Assembly: GCA_028023455.1 (NCBI GenBank)
Contig: JAQFVV010006256.1
Coordinates: 1 to 64,000 of the forward strand
DNA: 64,000 nucleotides
Reading direction: 5' to 3'
Source of the DNA: Epiperipatus broadwayi
Taxonomy: Eukaryota > Onychophora > Udeonychophora > Euonychophora > Peripatidae
Below, piece after piece: positions 13,491 through 24,813 of the stretch. The translations under genes were made by a program, and so were the position numbers. Within the stretch, counting starts at the first letter, position 1. Each line of letters opens with the position of its first letter. Below the pieces are notes generated by a model, which saw only the letters and a program-made list of their open reading frames with translations, was not told the DNA's origin and ran no database searches.

Positions 13491-13625
13491 AAATTCTAAT
13501 ATTAATCAGAACTGTAATAGATATGAAAGAAAAATACTAAAAAGTGTCAATAATGTAAAAGCAATTGTAATAAAAATGACTTGATAAAATATTTAGTAGA
13601 TTGTGAAATAAATAGGATTGTAGTA

Positions 13626-14525
13626 CACCCGGGTCTCGTTTTATATGGATTATTTTAATGCGATTTTGAAGTTATGGGATTCATATTTCTTAATATCTTT
13701 CATATTTCACTATTTATTAGATATCAAGAAATTTAAATTATTAATAATTTATTTTGACTTAAAATACTTTTTTTTTTCAAAAGTATAACGTTATATTTGC
13801 AGGTAACGTGAATATGTCCTGAAGCTGTATTTAGAATATTAGCTTCTATGTAAATAACCTACTTATACTAATGAGTAAATAATAATAATAATAGATTATA
13901 CTTACGTATAAAAATATCGCAATAAATATTCAAAAATTTTAAACTTTTAAAATGTATTTTGTTAATTATAACAGAAATAAAGAATTTTTTAGATTTTTAA
14001 AATAAATAATAACGAAGATTTTATTGATTTTATAAACTGAAAATAATCTTTGTAATGATAATCTATAATCTTTTTGTTTTGATTACGATCTCATTTTTTA
14101 AATATAGAAACAAAAAATTATTAACACAGCTCAAGACTGAAAGTGGCGCTAGTTGCATGTCACATGATGAATCTGATTTCTTAACATTTCACAAACGAAC
14201 GCATATTGTCAAATGGCCAAATAACCGCTAATGATTAAAATATGTATGAAAAAATGTAAAATTAAATACTGTAGTTAATAAAAAAAGTTTGTCTTGTATT
14301 ATTTTTTTTTCAAATATTTGAAATTTTTTATTAGTCATACTTTATTTTCTTATTTTTTTAATGCGAATTTTAAAGCAATTTTTTCTTCTTGCTTTGCTTT
14401 TATGCGATTTCTGAAAATTACAACCCCTATCCCCATTTTTCAAGGTAAGTTAAGTATTTTTGTGCGATTTCTTTTGTGTGCGTTTTCTGAGGAACCTATC
14501 TACCGCATAAAACGAGACCCAGGTG
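13626..14525. mobile_element. Tigger/pogo-like MITE, copy 1
   Basis: The ends CACCCGGGTCTCGTTTTATA and (reverse complement of the right end) CACCTGGGTCTCGTTTTATG are inverted repeats flanked by TA on both sides (13624-13625 and 14526-14527). The CTCGTTTTAT-type terminus with GCGATTTTGAAGTTA internal blocks is characteristic of Tigger/pogo-group non-autonomous elements. Its interior (GGCGCTAGTTG...TTGCTTTGCTTTTATGCG) is shared with copies at 38.67 and 45.77 kb. There is no transposase. It is nested in the hAT of 11.78-16.19 kb. Confidence 0.85.
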
Positions 14526-14643
14526 TATATAAAATCAAATGTTAAAATATTTGAAAGCTGTAATGCCGAAATAAATATTTAATGTAATTATAACATTAAA
14601 TAATTTATAATTATTACAAAAGAAAAAATATAATAATAATAAT

Positions 14644-15830
14644 ATTACATTCAAATATCAGCTTGTTGTGCATGCGCTTTTTTTGCGAGTATTAATAATA
14701 AATGAATACTTTCCTTTCAATACAAGATACAGTATTTATGCAGGAATAAAATGAATCCACTTATTCCTACAACTCAAATGCTTATATATGAGCAAATCTG
14801 AAGTACTGGCAAGGAAAGCGTGAGGATAGACCATTCACTTTAAATTATTATTTACGATGTCTGAATGAATGATGTCGGTGAAATTGTCTAGAATTTACTA
14901 AACGTCACTCTAACAAACTTAATCATATGTAAATAAGCATTTATTATTATATAGTGCTATGTTTACAATTGTATTACATTCAAATATCAGCCTTTCAAGC
15001 TAAGTGTGCATGCGCTTTTTTGCGAGTGTTAATAATAAATGAATACTTTCCTTTCCAATACAAGATATAGTATTTATGCAGAAATGAAGTGAATCCACTT
15101 ATTCCTACAACTCAAATGCTTATATATGAGCAAATCTGAAGTACTGGCAAGGAAAGCGTGAGGATAGACCACTCACTTTAAATTACTATTTACGATGTCT
15201 GAATGAATGACGTCGGTGAAATTGTCTAGAATTTACTAAACGTCACTCTAACTGAAACTTAATCATATGTAAATAAGCATTTATTATTATATAGCGCTAT
15301 GTTTACAATTGTATTACATTCAAATATCAGCCTTTCAAGCTAATTGTGCATGCGCTTTTTTGCGAGTGTTAATAATAAATGAATACTTTTGCAAAAAAGC
15401 GCATGCACAATTAGCTTGAAAGGCTGATATTTGAATGTAATAAAATTGTAAACATAGCGCTATATAAAAATAAATGCTTATTTACATATGATTAAGTTTC
15501 AGTTAGAGTGACGTTTAGTAAATTCTAGACAATTTCACTGACATCATTCATTCAGACATCGTAAATAGTAATTTAAAGTGAGTGGTCTATCCTCACGCTT
15601 TCCTTACCAATACTTCAGATTTGTTCATATATAAGCATTTGAGTTGTAGGAATAAGTGGATTCATTTTATTCCTGCATAAATACTATATCTTGTATTGGA
15701 AAGGAAAGTATTGATTTATTATTAACACTCACAAAAAAGCGCATGCACAATTAGCTTGAAAGGCTGATATTTGAATGTAATACAATGGTAAACATAGCGC
15801 TATATAAAAATAAATGCTTAATAATAATAA
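14644..15830. repeat. Array of ~340-bp units, two direct then inverted
   Basis: Unit 1 (14644-14972), unit 2 (14973-15312) and a partial unit 3 (15313-15389) start with ATTACATTCAAATATCAGC and contain TGTGCATGCGCTTTTTTGCG and TTTACGATGTCTGAATGAAT. From 15391 the same sequence runs in reverse complement through one full unit and into a second, ending near a short AATAATAAT tract. The junction at 15390 is a perfect turn-around at TTTTGCAAAAAAGC. There is no protein coding capacity and no recognised ribozyme core. Unit origin is unknown. Confidence 0.8.
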
Positions 15831-16192
15831 AAAAAAAATGTTCAGTTCAAAATTTACAAATCGTCTGTAATAAGGTGATCAAAAATGGCAATAATAGCTT
15901 ACAATAATAATAAACTCACAAATTTAAGCAAAATAATACAGCAATGTGTTTAATAAGCAATTATTATCGTGAATAGTGTCTGTTCAGCTAGCAAAGCAGA
16001 CATTGCTTATTTTGCTAGATTGTTAACAATTGTTGATATCGCAGCATTGGAGACATGTAAATCGCCCTGCCAGCATATTTCAACATGTTCAAACATGTTT
16101 CAACTTGACACAGCATTTAAAATCATATGTCGTATATTTTCATACTTTTTCATGGAACATTTTCTGACTTTCTGTGAAATGTAATTTGAGAA

Positions 16193-18526
16193 ATGCTGGT
16201 CTAGATGAAACTCAGTTTTTCAAATCCAACTTTAATTCTAAGGAGATTCTTAAATTATATTTTTGAATTCAATTTTTTTTATAAGAAGTTGTAAGTGGTG
16301 TTTTTAAACAACTATATTTATCAATTGTAATAAATTAAATTACAAAATTTTTGTTTCTGTTACAAGATATAAATTGAGAGTCTGGATTTATTGGCATTTA
16401 AAATTGTAATTTATTTTCTTTGATCAGAATTTTATCAGAGTGAAGTTTGATTTCCATGTGGTAACAATTTTTATATAGTAACATGTTATTTGCAGAATGG
16501 GTTGCTGGAAGGCTGTCATCCATCCACATTATTTTCATTTAAAATTAAATACAATTTAAAAATAAACTTTTTAAAAATTTGTGTTTTGCTATATTTTTTG
16601 AAATTAAGATCAGACTTTAAAAGATCCAAGTTCTCTTATTATATGAACTGCTTGTCATCATTGATTCGAATTAAAAACAGTATGAAATTTATTTTTAATT
16701 GAAAACTCCTTCTTTAAATAGTATCTATTTTTAGTTTAATTATTGCAGCTGTTGCTAATAAAAAACTGTCATATTTTAAATATTTTTTTTTTGATCTATC
16801 TAATCATTTATTACATAATGGCTATGCATTAGCCTGTTAGGAATTTTTACAAGTGAGACTTGGGGAAGTTTTAGAATTTTTCATTCAGGTAGCTAACCTT
16901 TAGTGAACCCCAGTTAGTCATATATTTATTGGTGGATGGACTGGAAATTAATTTTTACTGGATAAAATATGAGGAAAACTTTAAATCCTTATTAACTGGC
17001 ACTTGGATAAACTGATATGTAATACCATTTTCACTATTCTTTTTTGCAAGTTGTTGGTGAGGCTTTTGTTTTGTATTGGATTATTTAAAGCCTGTTTAAC
17101 TTTTTTTTTTAAAACTTAATGTCCATCTGATTTATGATTTAATTTTAAATATTGAGTCATTAGAATAAATTGATTGAGACATTGCAAATTATAAACTTCT
17201 GATGCTTGTACCATCATATTGCTTAGTTAGCTCATCTGCCTTTGATCATAGAACATGTTTACTTAAATAATTTTACACTAAAAATCTTTGACTAAGATAT
17301 TTACTCTATTTTGTGTGTTTGTTTTTTTATTGATCATCATTGATTCTATTCATTTGACTTAAGTTTAATTAATCCTGCTCTAATTACATTTTGTGTTTAC
17401 CATGAAAATTTAAATTTTTAATTGCTTATTTTTATTTACTTAATTCTGCTTTTGATTTATTTCCTGATTATTTAAAATCTTAAATTATGACATTTTTTTT
17501 TTAAAACTGATTATTTAAAAATCTTAAATTATGACATTTTTTTTTTAAAAAGAAAGCTAATTCTTTGTTGGTAAATGCTTTTGTTGTACTTCTAATGATA
17601 ATAAATTTTTTTTTTTTTTTTTGCTAAAATATATTTTTAGTTTTCATTATCAGTTTGGCTTCATTCCCAAAGAAAAAATAAAAATTCTTTCTACTCATCT
17701 ATGTTATCACTTATTGCTTTAGAATGAATCTTAATATTGTTGCATTTTAAAATTATTAGTCTTTGAAGTCCTGTCTTTTAAATTACAAGTTTGTAGCTTT
17801 TGGCATAATTTTGTAAACTAGTACTCTTGTTTATTTTCCTATAGTTAAGCATACTTTAAGACCCACCTTATTATAAGGTGTAACTTGCCATTATTTGTCA
17901 CCTCTTTTCAAAATTTATTTTGGCTCTATTTTAGAGTTGTATTATAAATGTTAATGAATTTTATATCAAGACACATTTTTTCTGCAAAAATATTTTTGAT
18001 ATAAATTGATGATTTTTGTTGCATTATACAATTTTTGTTGCATTATACATTATCAGTTTTAAAATGATCATTCTAAGAAAATATTACAAAATTATTCATA
18101 AGTTTTTTTTCATATAAAACTATTTAAATACTATCTTTTGTACTCTAAAGAATCTTCTGTAAATTATTTACTTAATTTTAAAATTACTTCGAAGTACATT
18201 ATTTTTTCTTGCAAGCTTTGAACAAGTTATTTATTTTATATTAACCATATTAGTGTTTGTTTTATATTTATAGTTTTATTAAATACTATTTTAAATAATA
18301 ATACTAGATTTTTATTTAGTAATTATTACAATTTTTTTTTTTAATTTTACAATTTTTAATATTTTTACATTGTTAAAAAGCATGCATAATATTTGAGAGA
18401 TATTTTTGATAATACAATGTTTATCATTATTTAATTACATGTATAAACCAAATATCAGTATACAGAGTATGTATGTTTTATTAAATTATGCTACATGAAA
18501 TCTATTAAACTTCAAACAGTAATTTT
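16193..18526. other. AT-rich spacer, no gene recognised
   Basis: T-rich sequence without a convincing open reading frame. It contains a short tandem duplication at 17463-17552 and several T-runs. Nothing else can be supported. Confidence 0.6.
17463..17552. repeat. Tandem duplication of ~45 bp
   Basis: The block CTGATTATTTAAAATCTTAA...GACATTTTTTTTTTAAAA occurs twice in immediate succession, the second copy with one extra A. This is a local duplication, probably by slippage. Confidence 0.85.
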
Positions 18527-18601
18527 TTTGATTTTGTTTTGATATTAAGTAAATGTTATGCTGATACTGGTAATACTTTATAGTTTTTGTAATTCAAAGA
18601 T

Positions 18602-18604
<3 letters not shown>
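18527..18604 (+). repeat. Repeat R, left half (left edge of LINE nest)
   Basis: TTTTTTGATTTTGTTTTGAT and AAGTAAATGT repeat the left part of the complete copy at 12841 with one mismatch in about 36 bases, and TAATTCAAAGATAG matches TAATTCAAAGGTAT just before its (TTA)n. The expected right half is not next to it but at 34121-34640, after 15.5 kb of inserted elements. Confidence 0.65.
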
Positions 18605-18666
<62 letters not shown>

Positions 18667-18676
18667 CATCATCATC
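18605..18676. repeat. (TTA)n-(TCA)n microsatellite at LINE A 3' end
   Basis: About 20 TTA units change to TCA units directly before the 3' terminus of LINE A at 18677. It is continuous with the left half of repeat R. Confidence 0.95.
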
Positions 18677-18931
18677 TTTCAAAAGGACTTTATTGAATAT
18701 AACAAGAAAGGGTTACATTTATAACTATTTTACCACATGCAGATGAATTGAAGTCAGTATAAATAAGTTGAAAATTGTAATTGGGGGGGGGGGGTTAACA
18801 AAGACAAAGGATATGCATGTGGTTTACAAATTTGAGTTTACATTATTTTCTTTAAAATTTATACATCCAATTAGTTTTGTGCACTTGTAAAGTTCTTAGT
18901 TCTGTTTTTTATTAGTCTTTTTTTTTTCTCT

Positions 18932-21900
18932 CTATAATTTTGAGCGCTGTTGTAATATTGACCAAGTGGCTGTGTACATCTTTTGGGATACAATTTTTTC
19001 ATCCCTTAAGCGGAGCTGTTCCATTTTGTTCCAGAATGTGTTTGGATGTCTTCTTGGATTATTGTTGTACATGAAGGAGCATCTTGTACACCATAGTGAA
19101 AACAATATAAAAGTACTTGCTCGAATATGTGGGTAGCTACCCTTAATAAATGATTGTAAAAGAATTTGAATGTCACAATTTCTTTGTTTGTACAATGATG
19201 GTATGGATGAACGAATATTATCAAATACTGGGCAGGTAAAAAGAAAATGTTCTTGTGTCTCAGTTTCTCTATGACACAACCAGCATGTCTTCTGTATTTA
19301 CGTAATGCCTTCTATATCTACAAAAGTGTAATGTTGGCAATGCTTCAAGATTTAATTTGAGTAGAAAATCATAATATTTGGGTTCTAATGACCAGAATTT
19401 AAATTTTCGGGTTAGTTGTCTATTATTAATGTTTAAAATTGGTTTTTTATCATTTAGGGGAGAGCAAATTATCTGGTATACATCCCAATATTTAAATTTA
19501 TCTTGCGGTGGTGAAAAAATAATGTTTGGAATGTTAAGAATTGGTGTAAGCAAGGTTTTCCAATATCCATTGTTTGGTGGTGGTTTATCTGTTGGGGTAA
19601 TCTTGAAGAACACTTTCATGTATGGAAATAAATAAGTACATGCAGAAATGAGATTTAATGTCTTTTGAATGTTAAAAATATGTATTGAATGTAGTCCTAA
19701 ACCATTTTGTATTAGAGGAGCTTGAATACGTTTTAGTGAAACCGAAACAATCTTTAGATCGGAACAGCAACTTTCTACATAACGAGTTTATTTTACTAGT
19801 AAAAGATTTAGTGTATAGTATTATTGGAGAATAGTATGTGATTCGAGTCATAATTAATAGATTAAACAGGGACACTTTTGAATACAGTGAAAGGTAAGAT
19901 TTTGATAGTGAATCAATTATATTTTCTATTTTATTTTTAATTTTTTCTTGTATTTGTCGACGCATTTCTAGATTGCTCAAATAGAAGGGAAATCCCACAA
20001 AAGAGCTGGGTTTTCCTTTAAAATGTTGTGTGTGAAATTGTCCCATATATATTGACCATGCAGAAGATTTATCCATGTTAAACTCCAGCTTGTATTTATT
20101 AGTGTATGAATTAAGAATTTTCAATAGAGTTGGGATCTGTTTTTTAGAAGTTAAAAAAATCGAGACATCATCCATGTAGGCAATACAGGAGATGTTTGCT
20201 TTTAGACCAGGTATGTATATGCCTGATAATTCTTTTTCTATCATATTCAGTAAGGGATTGATATAGAAAGTAAAAAAAAGAGCACTTAGTGGTGAACCTT
20301 GTGGAATTGAACAGTAAGGTACAAAAGAGGGGGAATTCTTACCATTAAGTGTAATATGTATTTCTCGACTTAATAGAAGATTGGTTACTAAATATATTAA
20401 GGATCTTGGTATTGTTGTGTCTGCTAATGCTTCAACAAGGAGTTCAATTGGAATCATATCAAATGCTGATTTTATATCCAGTTGGATTACAACTGGACTA
20501 TATTTTTTATTATTTCTGACAGAATCAATAACTGTTTTGAATAGAAAGGCTGCTTGCATTGTAGACGAACCTTTCTTAGCAAACTGCATTTTAGATAGTA
20601 TAGGTATGATATAGGGTTCTATTTTGTCTTTAATGATTGACTCCAGCAATTTGATACCCAGAGGGCTCATTGATATGGGCCTTAGATTGTTTAGTGTGGT
20701 TATTTTTTCATGTGTTTTGATAAATGGTACTAGTAAAATAGGGTATAATCCATGTATATGATGGATCTTTTTTGTTAGAAAGTTTGCTAGATTACACAGA
20801 TACTGAGCAGTAAAACTTTCTAAATGCTTGAATACAAAGCAAGGTATACCATGCATTCCTGGGTGACTGGAGTTTGGGGTTGATGCTAATTTTTGTATAA
20901 AGTCTTTGGGAGTAAATACTATATTTTCTTCTGGCTCACCGAGAAAAAATGGCGCAGGGCTGAATTTTTTCTTCTCTTGAAGTTTGGATTTGAAATGTGT
21001 GTAGAGGGGTAGCAACATGTTGTAACCAGAAATTATATCTTCTTGTATTTTAATTGCTGTCGGTATGCGAGTTGATGGCTTTTGTCCCAGTGCCCAGCGA
21101 ATATAGTGTCTGGACCATGTGTGTGTCTGTGTCAAAAAGAGTTTTCTTTTTTTAATTGCCAGGTATTCTTTGAGTTCTTCAGAGACTGATTTATAAAGTT
21201 TCTTCAGGGCAATCACATTTGAACAGCCTTGTTTATTTGTAGTACTGTTTGTGATTCTTTTGTGTGTTTCATCTACAAGAGCTAGAAGCCTTGAAGGGGC
21301 TGGGGTAGCCCTTGTTATGACATCAATTGTATATGAAATAATGTTAACAAAGGCAATCCATGTTTGCACTGGATCCATTTCAATGTCTCGAAGTTTGAAG
21401 AGATATATATATATTTCTGAGAATAAATATTCTGGGGTTCGACATGGAAGAAGCACTCTAATTGTGTTTCCAATAGATGTTATTGATCTGTATATAAAAT
21501 CATTCTTTAGTGAAACAATAATTGCAGAATGGTCTGATAATGATGAGTTTTTTATTGTTAGGCTGATCATGTGATGTAACACTGGTGAGTAGAAGACCTG
21601 CCATTATTAAATGTTACTGAATTCTGTGGGAGATAGCCTTCTCCACTCATGAGTGGTATGGCTAGTAAGTGCAACCATTTTGTGACAAACTCATTGTATG
21701 ACATGTTGAAATCACCAAGTAAAATTAATGGATGTGATGAGGATGCTATTTTGGAATTTATAATTTGAATGACTTTATTAATTACTGTGTGATTTGGAGG
21801 TAAATAAACAAATGCTACATTCAATGTAACTGTTTTATCATATAGTGTTATAATTAATATGTGTGCATCTATATATATTATTTTGAATGAATAGAAGGGG

Positions 21901-22139
21901 CAGGTTTTCATTACCACTACTCCTGTTCCTGCTGAGGGTGAAAATGATGCTTGGGAGAATGCTGAGTATCCTTGATTATTAAGATAGTTAGATGGATTAA
22001 TCTGAGATTTATTATAAATTTTTGTTTCGAGTAACCCTAGCAAATGAGGTTGTATAATTTCAAGCCATTTTATTAATTGATAGTTTTTTCCCGGTGAGTT
22101 TAATCCACGGATGTTTAATGACGCTATTTTTATATTCAT
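18932..22139 (-). pseudogene. LINE A ORF2: endonuclease-reverse transcriptase, frameshifted
   Basis: It starts at MNIKIASLNIRGLN, aligned with MKIKIGSLNIRGLN of the 31.7-kb copy. The endonuclease motifs are LLETKIY, ILLGDFNMSY and, after a frameshift near 21.58 kb, SLSDHSAI. The RT follows, with LRPISMSPLG, motif A QLDIKSAFDMI, QGSPLSALFF and the catalytic box YMDD (20167-20178), then SFVGFPFYL. Further frameshifts near 19.7 and 19.27 kb separate the linker (NRQLTRKFKFWSLEPKYYDF) from the C-terminal CCHC finger CHRETETQEHFLFTC. The protein would nick target DNA and copy LINE RNA by target-primed reverse transcription. At least three frame breaks make this copy inactive. Confidence 0.85.
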
Positions 22140-22365
22140 TATAGTTTCACTCAATAAAAACAGAACACACCTGATGTAGTAATTAGATTATAATTTTATA
22201 TAGTTTAGATATCTTGCACAAATTATGACAAAGAATTTTTATGTCTGGAGGTTCTACTTCCTCCCTCCTGTGATAATTTTTGCACATTTGCTTTTTTATT
22301 GGTGCTAAGGTCTTCATCTGAAGTGTATTCAAACTCGGTATCCGTTGAACTCATATTTGCTTTTC

Positions 22366-23712
22366 TTATTTTTTTTTATGATCTAATGTCTGGGGCATAT
22401 CATCTTCACTAAGATCAATAGGCACTGCTGCATTTTTTCTACGTTTGCTTCGCGGTCTGCCTGGTTTTCGGTTGGCAGTGTCATTTATTTTCGGGTCTGT
22501 AGGTGGCAAGCAAGGCACTAGATAGTCTATAATATCTTGCGAAGTTTTGTTAAGGGGTGTTTTTGATTGTTTGTGATTTTGGCAATCACTTTTTAATAAT
22601 TCTTGTTGAGATGGGCTATTTTCTTGTAACACTGGTTTATCCTCGTCATTCCGTGATTGATTTTCGGGTAAAATTGATTCACTTTCGTCATTTACTGATT
22701 GCTCTCTGGTGATGTATAGATCGTCTGTTACATCGTCATTAATTGGATTATTTTGATAGCAAATTGTAGTTGATTCACTTATCGGTTGAGGAGTGAAATC
22801 TGTGTTATTTACTGGCGCATTTCCACATTGATGACTTGAGGTTGCTCTCATATCACAGTGTTTACATTTAAGTTTTGGGCCTGCATTTATAATATGCCCT
22901 CGTTGTTTGCAGTGAAAACATTGCGGTTTAAGTCCATGAATTATTAAGAGTAGCGTCGCTTCGTGATCGGTTATAAGAGTGGGAATATCATTTGGATTTA
23001 CGTTTTGATTTAATTTAACTTTAAAATGATAACTGTTTCCATAGATCGGTATCGGAGTTCCTTTTAAATATATAGGTTGAAAGGCAACAACAACTCCGAA
23101 CGGTTGCATTAATTTATTGAGGTCATTTATTGTATAGTTAAAGTACGTATTTTTGATTGTGCCGGTAATAAAATTTTCTCTATATTGGTTAACTTTTACT
23201 AAAGCATATTTCCCTAACGTTTTAATTGTTTTATCAAATTTGTTTTTTTGTTCTTCGCTATAGAATTCAATAGCAAGATAGCGAGAATTTGGGTGATCTG
23301 CTATGCGCAATATAGAATCCCATAAATTATTTGTGCTTAATTCTTCGTATAGCAAATCCTTAGGAAATCTATACAGCGAACAATTTATATCTGTAATTGC
23401 AAGGATAACAGACCGGTCAGTAAAGAAACGTTTAAACGACATAAACAGGTCACGTGGGATGGTCGTATTAAAGTGTTCAGAAATTTTTAATAGACTCTCA
23501 TTAGTCCAGATCTCTTCTTCTATTACGTTAACTGGTAATGGGTCAGATTCTGAAATCACATCTAGTTTCATTAGATCATTTATTGTTGAACGATCGAAAT
23601 CTTGAAACTGGAGCTTGATTTTTCCCACGTTCTGAGGAAAATCTCCTTTTATAGTGGATGCTTTGATTGCGTCAGCATAAGAAATGCTTGCTGCATTCAA
23701 AGAGATCGCCAT
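22366..23712 (-). CDS. LINE A ORF1: nucleic-acid-binding protein, intact frame
   Basis: An open frame of 448 codons from MAISLNAASISYADAIK; an upstream in-frame Met at 23742 lacks support from the second copy, whose ORF1 begins MATAQSS. Its middle resembles its homologue at 31.8-33.4 kb (SRYLAIEFYSEEQK, KNTYFNYTINDLNKL, VAFQPIYLKG). The zinc knuckle starts CFHCKQRGH, but the fourth ligand, present in the relative (CFGCGQRGHLATQC), is replaced. The basic C-terminal region contains KPGRPRSKRRK, an AT-hook-like motif, followed by the acidic IDLSEDDM. Such proteins coat LINE RNA in the ribonucleoprotein particle. ORF2 starts about 230 bp downstream. Confidence 0.8.
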   Translation of the reverse strand: MAISLNAASISYADAIKASTIKGDFPQNVGKIKLQFQDFDRSTINDLMKLDVISESDPLPVNVIEEEIWTNESLLKISEHFNTTIPRDLFMSFKRFFTDRSVILAITDINCSLYRFPKDLLYEELSTNNLWDSILRIADHPNSRYLAIEFYSEEQKNKFDKTIKTLGKYALVKVNQYRENFITGTIKNTYFNYTINDLNKLMQPFGVVVAFQPIYLKGTPIPIYGNSYHFKVKLNQNVNPNDIPTLITDHEATLLLIIHGLKPQCFHCKQRGHIINAGPKLKCKHCDMRATSSHQCGNAPVNNTDFTPQPISESTTICYQNNPINDDVTDDLYITREQSVNDESESILPENQSRNDEDKPVLQENSPSQQELLKSDCQNHKQSKTPLNKTSQDIIDYLVPCLPPTDPKINDTANRKPGRPRSKRRKNAAVPIDLSEDDMPQTLDHKKK

Positions 23713-23923
23713 AATGAAGTAAAAAAAAAATTGCTTGCACACAAATTCCTCGTCGGAGGAGTTTTCTTAAGTTTAAAAAACTATATATACTGAATATTGG
23801 GTTGCTTAGAGACAATACGGTTTATTTTAAATAAAATTTTTTTAGTTTTATTATTACTAGAAATATATAATATATCCTACCGATATCTACGATCATCAAA
23901 CCAGCTGGCGCATGCGCACTCTC

Positions 23924-23924
<1 letters not shown>

Positions 23925-24014
<90 letters not shown>

Positions 24015-24030
24015 TATTATTATTATTATG
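23925..24030. repeat. (TTA)n / (AAT)n microsatellite between LINEs A and B
   Basis: About 20 TTA units run directly into AAT and back to ATT, joining the 5' end of LINE A to the 3' end of LINE tail B. The phase switch (TTATTAATAATAAT) creates a palindromic centre, which may mark the join of two inverted tracts. Confidence 0.95.
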
Positions 24031-24630
24031 TTTCAAAGCAAAACTTTATTGAGTCTAAAAAGTTACACAGTCACATCTAGTAATATATTGATTTTTTACA
24101 AATGAAAAACAAATTACAACTTTCAGTATATGTCTTTATCTTTTCTGCATACTTTTTTCTTCTTCTTGTTTTTAAATTTGGCCTTCTATTTAATTCAGTT
24201 TATGCTTGCATTTTTTTAAAGTTGGAAAAAATGGTGATGTTGAAAATGTCATCATCTATCTTATTGGCCTTTATATTTCATAGACTGGATCTTTGTTTCA
24301 AGTGTGACCATGTGGCTGCAAATATATCTGGTTGAGCTAGGATGCTGTCTCTTTTTCTTAACAGTTCTAGTTTTATTGAATATGTTGCTGGGTGGCGTCG
24401 AGGGTTATTGGCAAGTACAAAAGTGCATCTGGTGCACCAGTAGGCATAAAGGCTGTATGTTGCTGCACGAATAGCAGGGTTGTTGCTTTTTTTAAACTTA
24501 TTTACTATTTCATCAATTGAAATGATAGCCTTTCTGTATGTGGTAAACATTGTGCGACGTATTGTTTCTAGGGCACTGCAGGAATGAAGAAAATGATCTT
24601 GTGTCTCTTCTCTATGACATAGCCCGCACA
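24031..24630 (-). mobile_element. LINE tail B (600 bp, 5'-truncated)
   Basis: It contains only the C-terminal zinc-finger end of ORF2 (from MCGLCHREETQDHFLHSC to the SLKQRSSL stop at 24278) plus the 3' UTR ending ...CAATAAAGTTTTGCTTTGAA against the microsatellite. The 5' break is at TGTGCGGGC, exactly as in tail C. It is about 90% or more identical to C and to the same part of the long copy D by eye. It is non-autonomous and encodes at most 117 residues. Confidence 0.85.
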
Positions 24631-24813
24631 TTATTATTATTATTATTATTAATATTCTTCTTCTCCTCCTTATTCTTCTTATTATTCTTATTCTTATTAT
24701 TCTTATTCTTATTCTTCTTCTTCCTCCTCCTCCTCCTCTTCTTCCTCTTCTTCCTCTCCTTCTTCTTCCTCCTCCTCCTCTTCCTCTTCTTCTTCATCAT
24801 CATCATCATCATC
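24631..24813. repeat. Trinucleotide/pyrimidine microsatellite (TTA, TTC, TCC, TCA)
   Basis: Starts as (TTA)n, passes through TTC and TCC mixtures and ends as (TCA)n directly at the 3' end of tail C. All units keep T in the first position on the plus strand, so it reads as one drifting trinucleotide tract. Confidence 0.95.

Larger units (their letters stand above)
18677..23924 (-). mobile_element. Tx1-like LINE, copy A (near full length)
   Basis: A two-ORF non-LTR retrotransposon read on the minus strand. The 5' leader starts at about 23924 next to (TTA)n, ORF1 runs from 23712 to 22366, ORF2 remains run from 22139 to 18932, and a short 3' UTR contains an AATAAAG-type signal and ends at 18677 against (TTA)n(TCA)n. 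ORF1 has a zinc-knuckle region. ORF2 has an apurinic-type endonuclease, reverse transcriptase and a C-terminal CCHC finger. The domain order and the RT context (QGSPLSALFF, AYMDDVSIFL) place it nearest the Tx1/L1 group; other clades cannot be excluded by eye. Microsatellite on both sides indicates insertion within a TTA tract. Confidence 0.8.

Noticed and set aside
14644-15312. A hammerhead-like CTGAATGAATGATGTCGGTGAAA inside the ~340-bp unit
   Set aside because: The first core strand has an extra base (CTGAATGA), the putative stems do not pair and no valid cleavage triplet sits in register.
15969-16184. A 71-codon frame starting MNSVCSASK
   Set aside because: It lies inside the hAT terminal region, is Cys/Phe-rich by composition and has no similarity I recognise. 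Not supported as a gene.
18784-18794. Poly(G) run as a possible G-quadruplex element in the LINE 3' UTR
   Set aside because: A single G12 run without spaced G-tracts, present only in copy A and not in tails B, C or D, so more likely a slippage expansion than a conserved LINE 3' structure.
21251-21574. A 107-codon plus-strand frame inside LINE A
   Set aside because: Antisense shadow of the ORF2 frame, with no recognisable motif. The same applies to other plus-strand frames across 19.3-33 kb.
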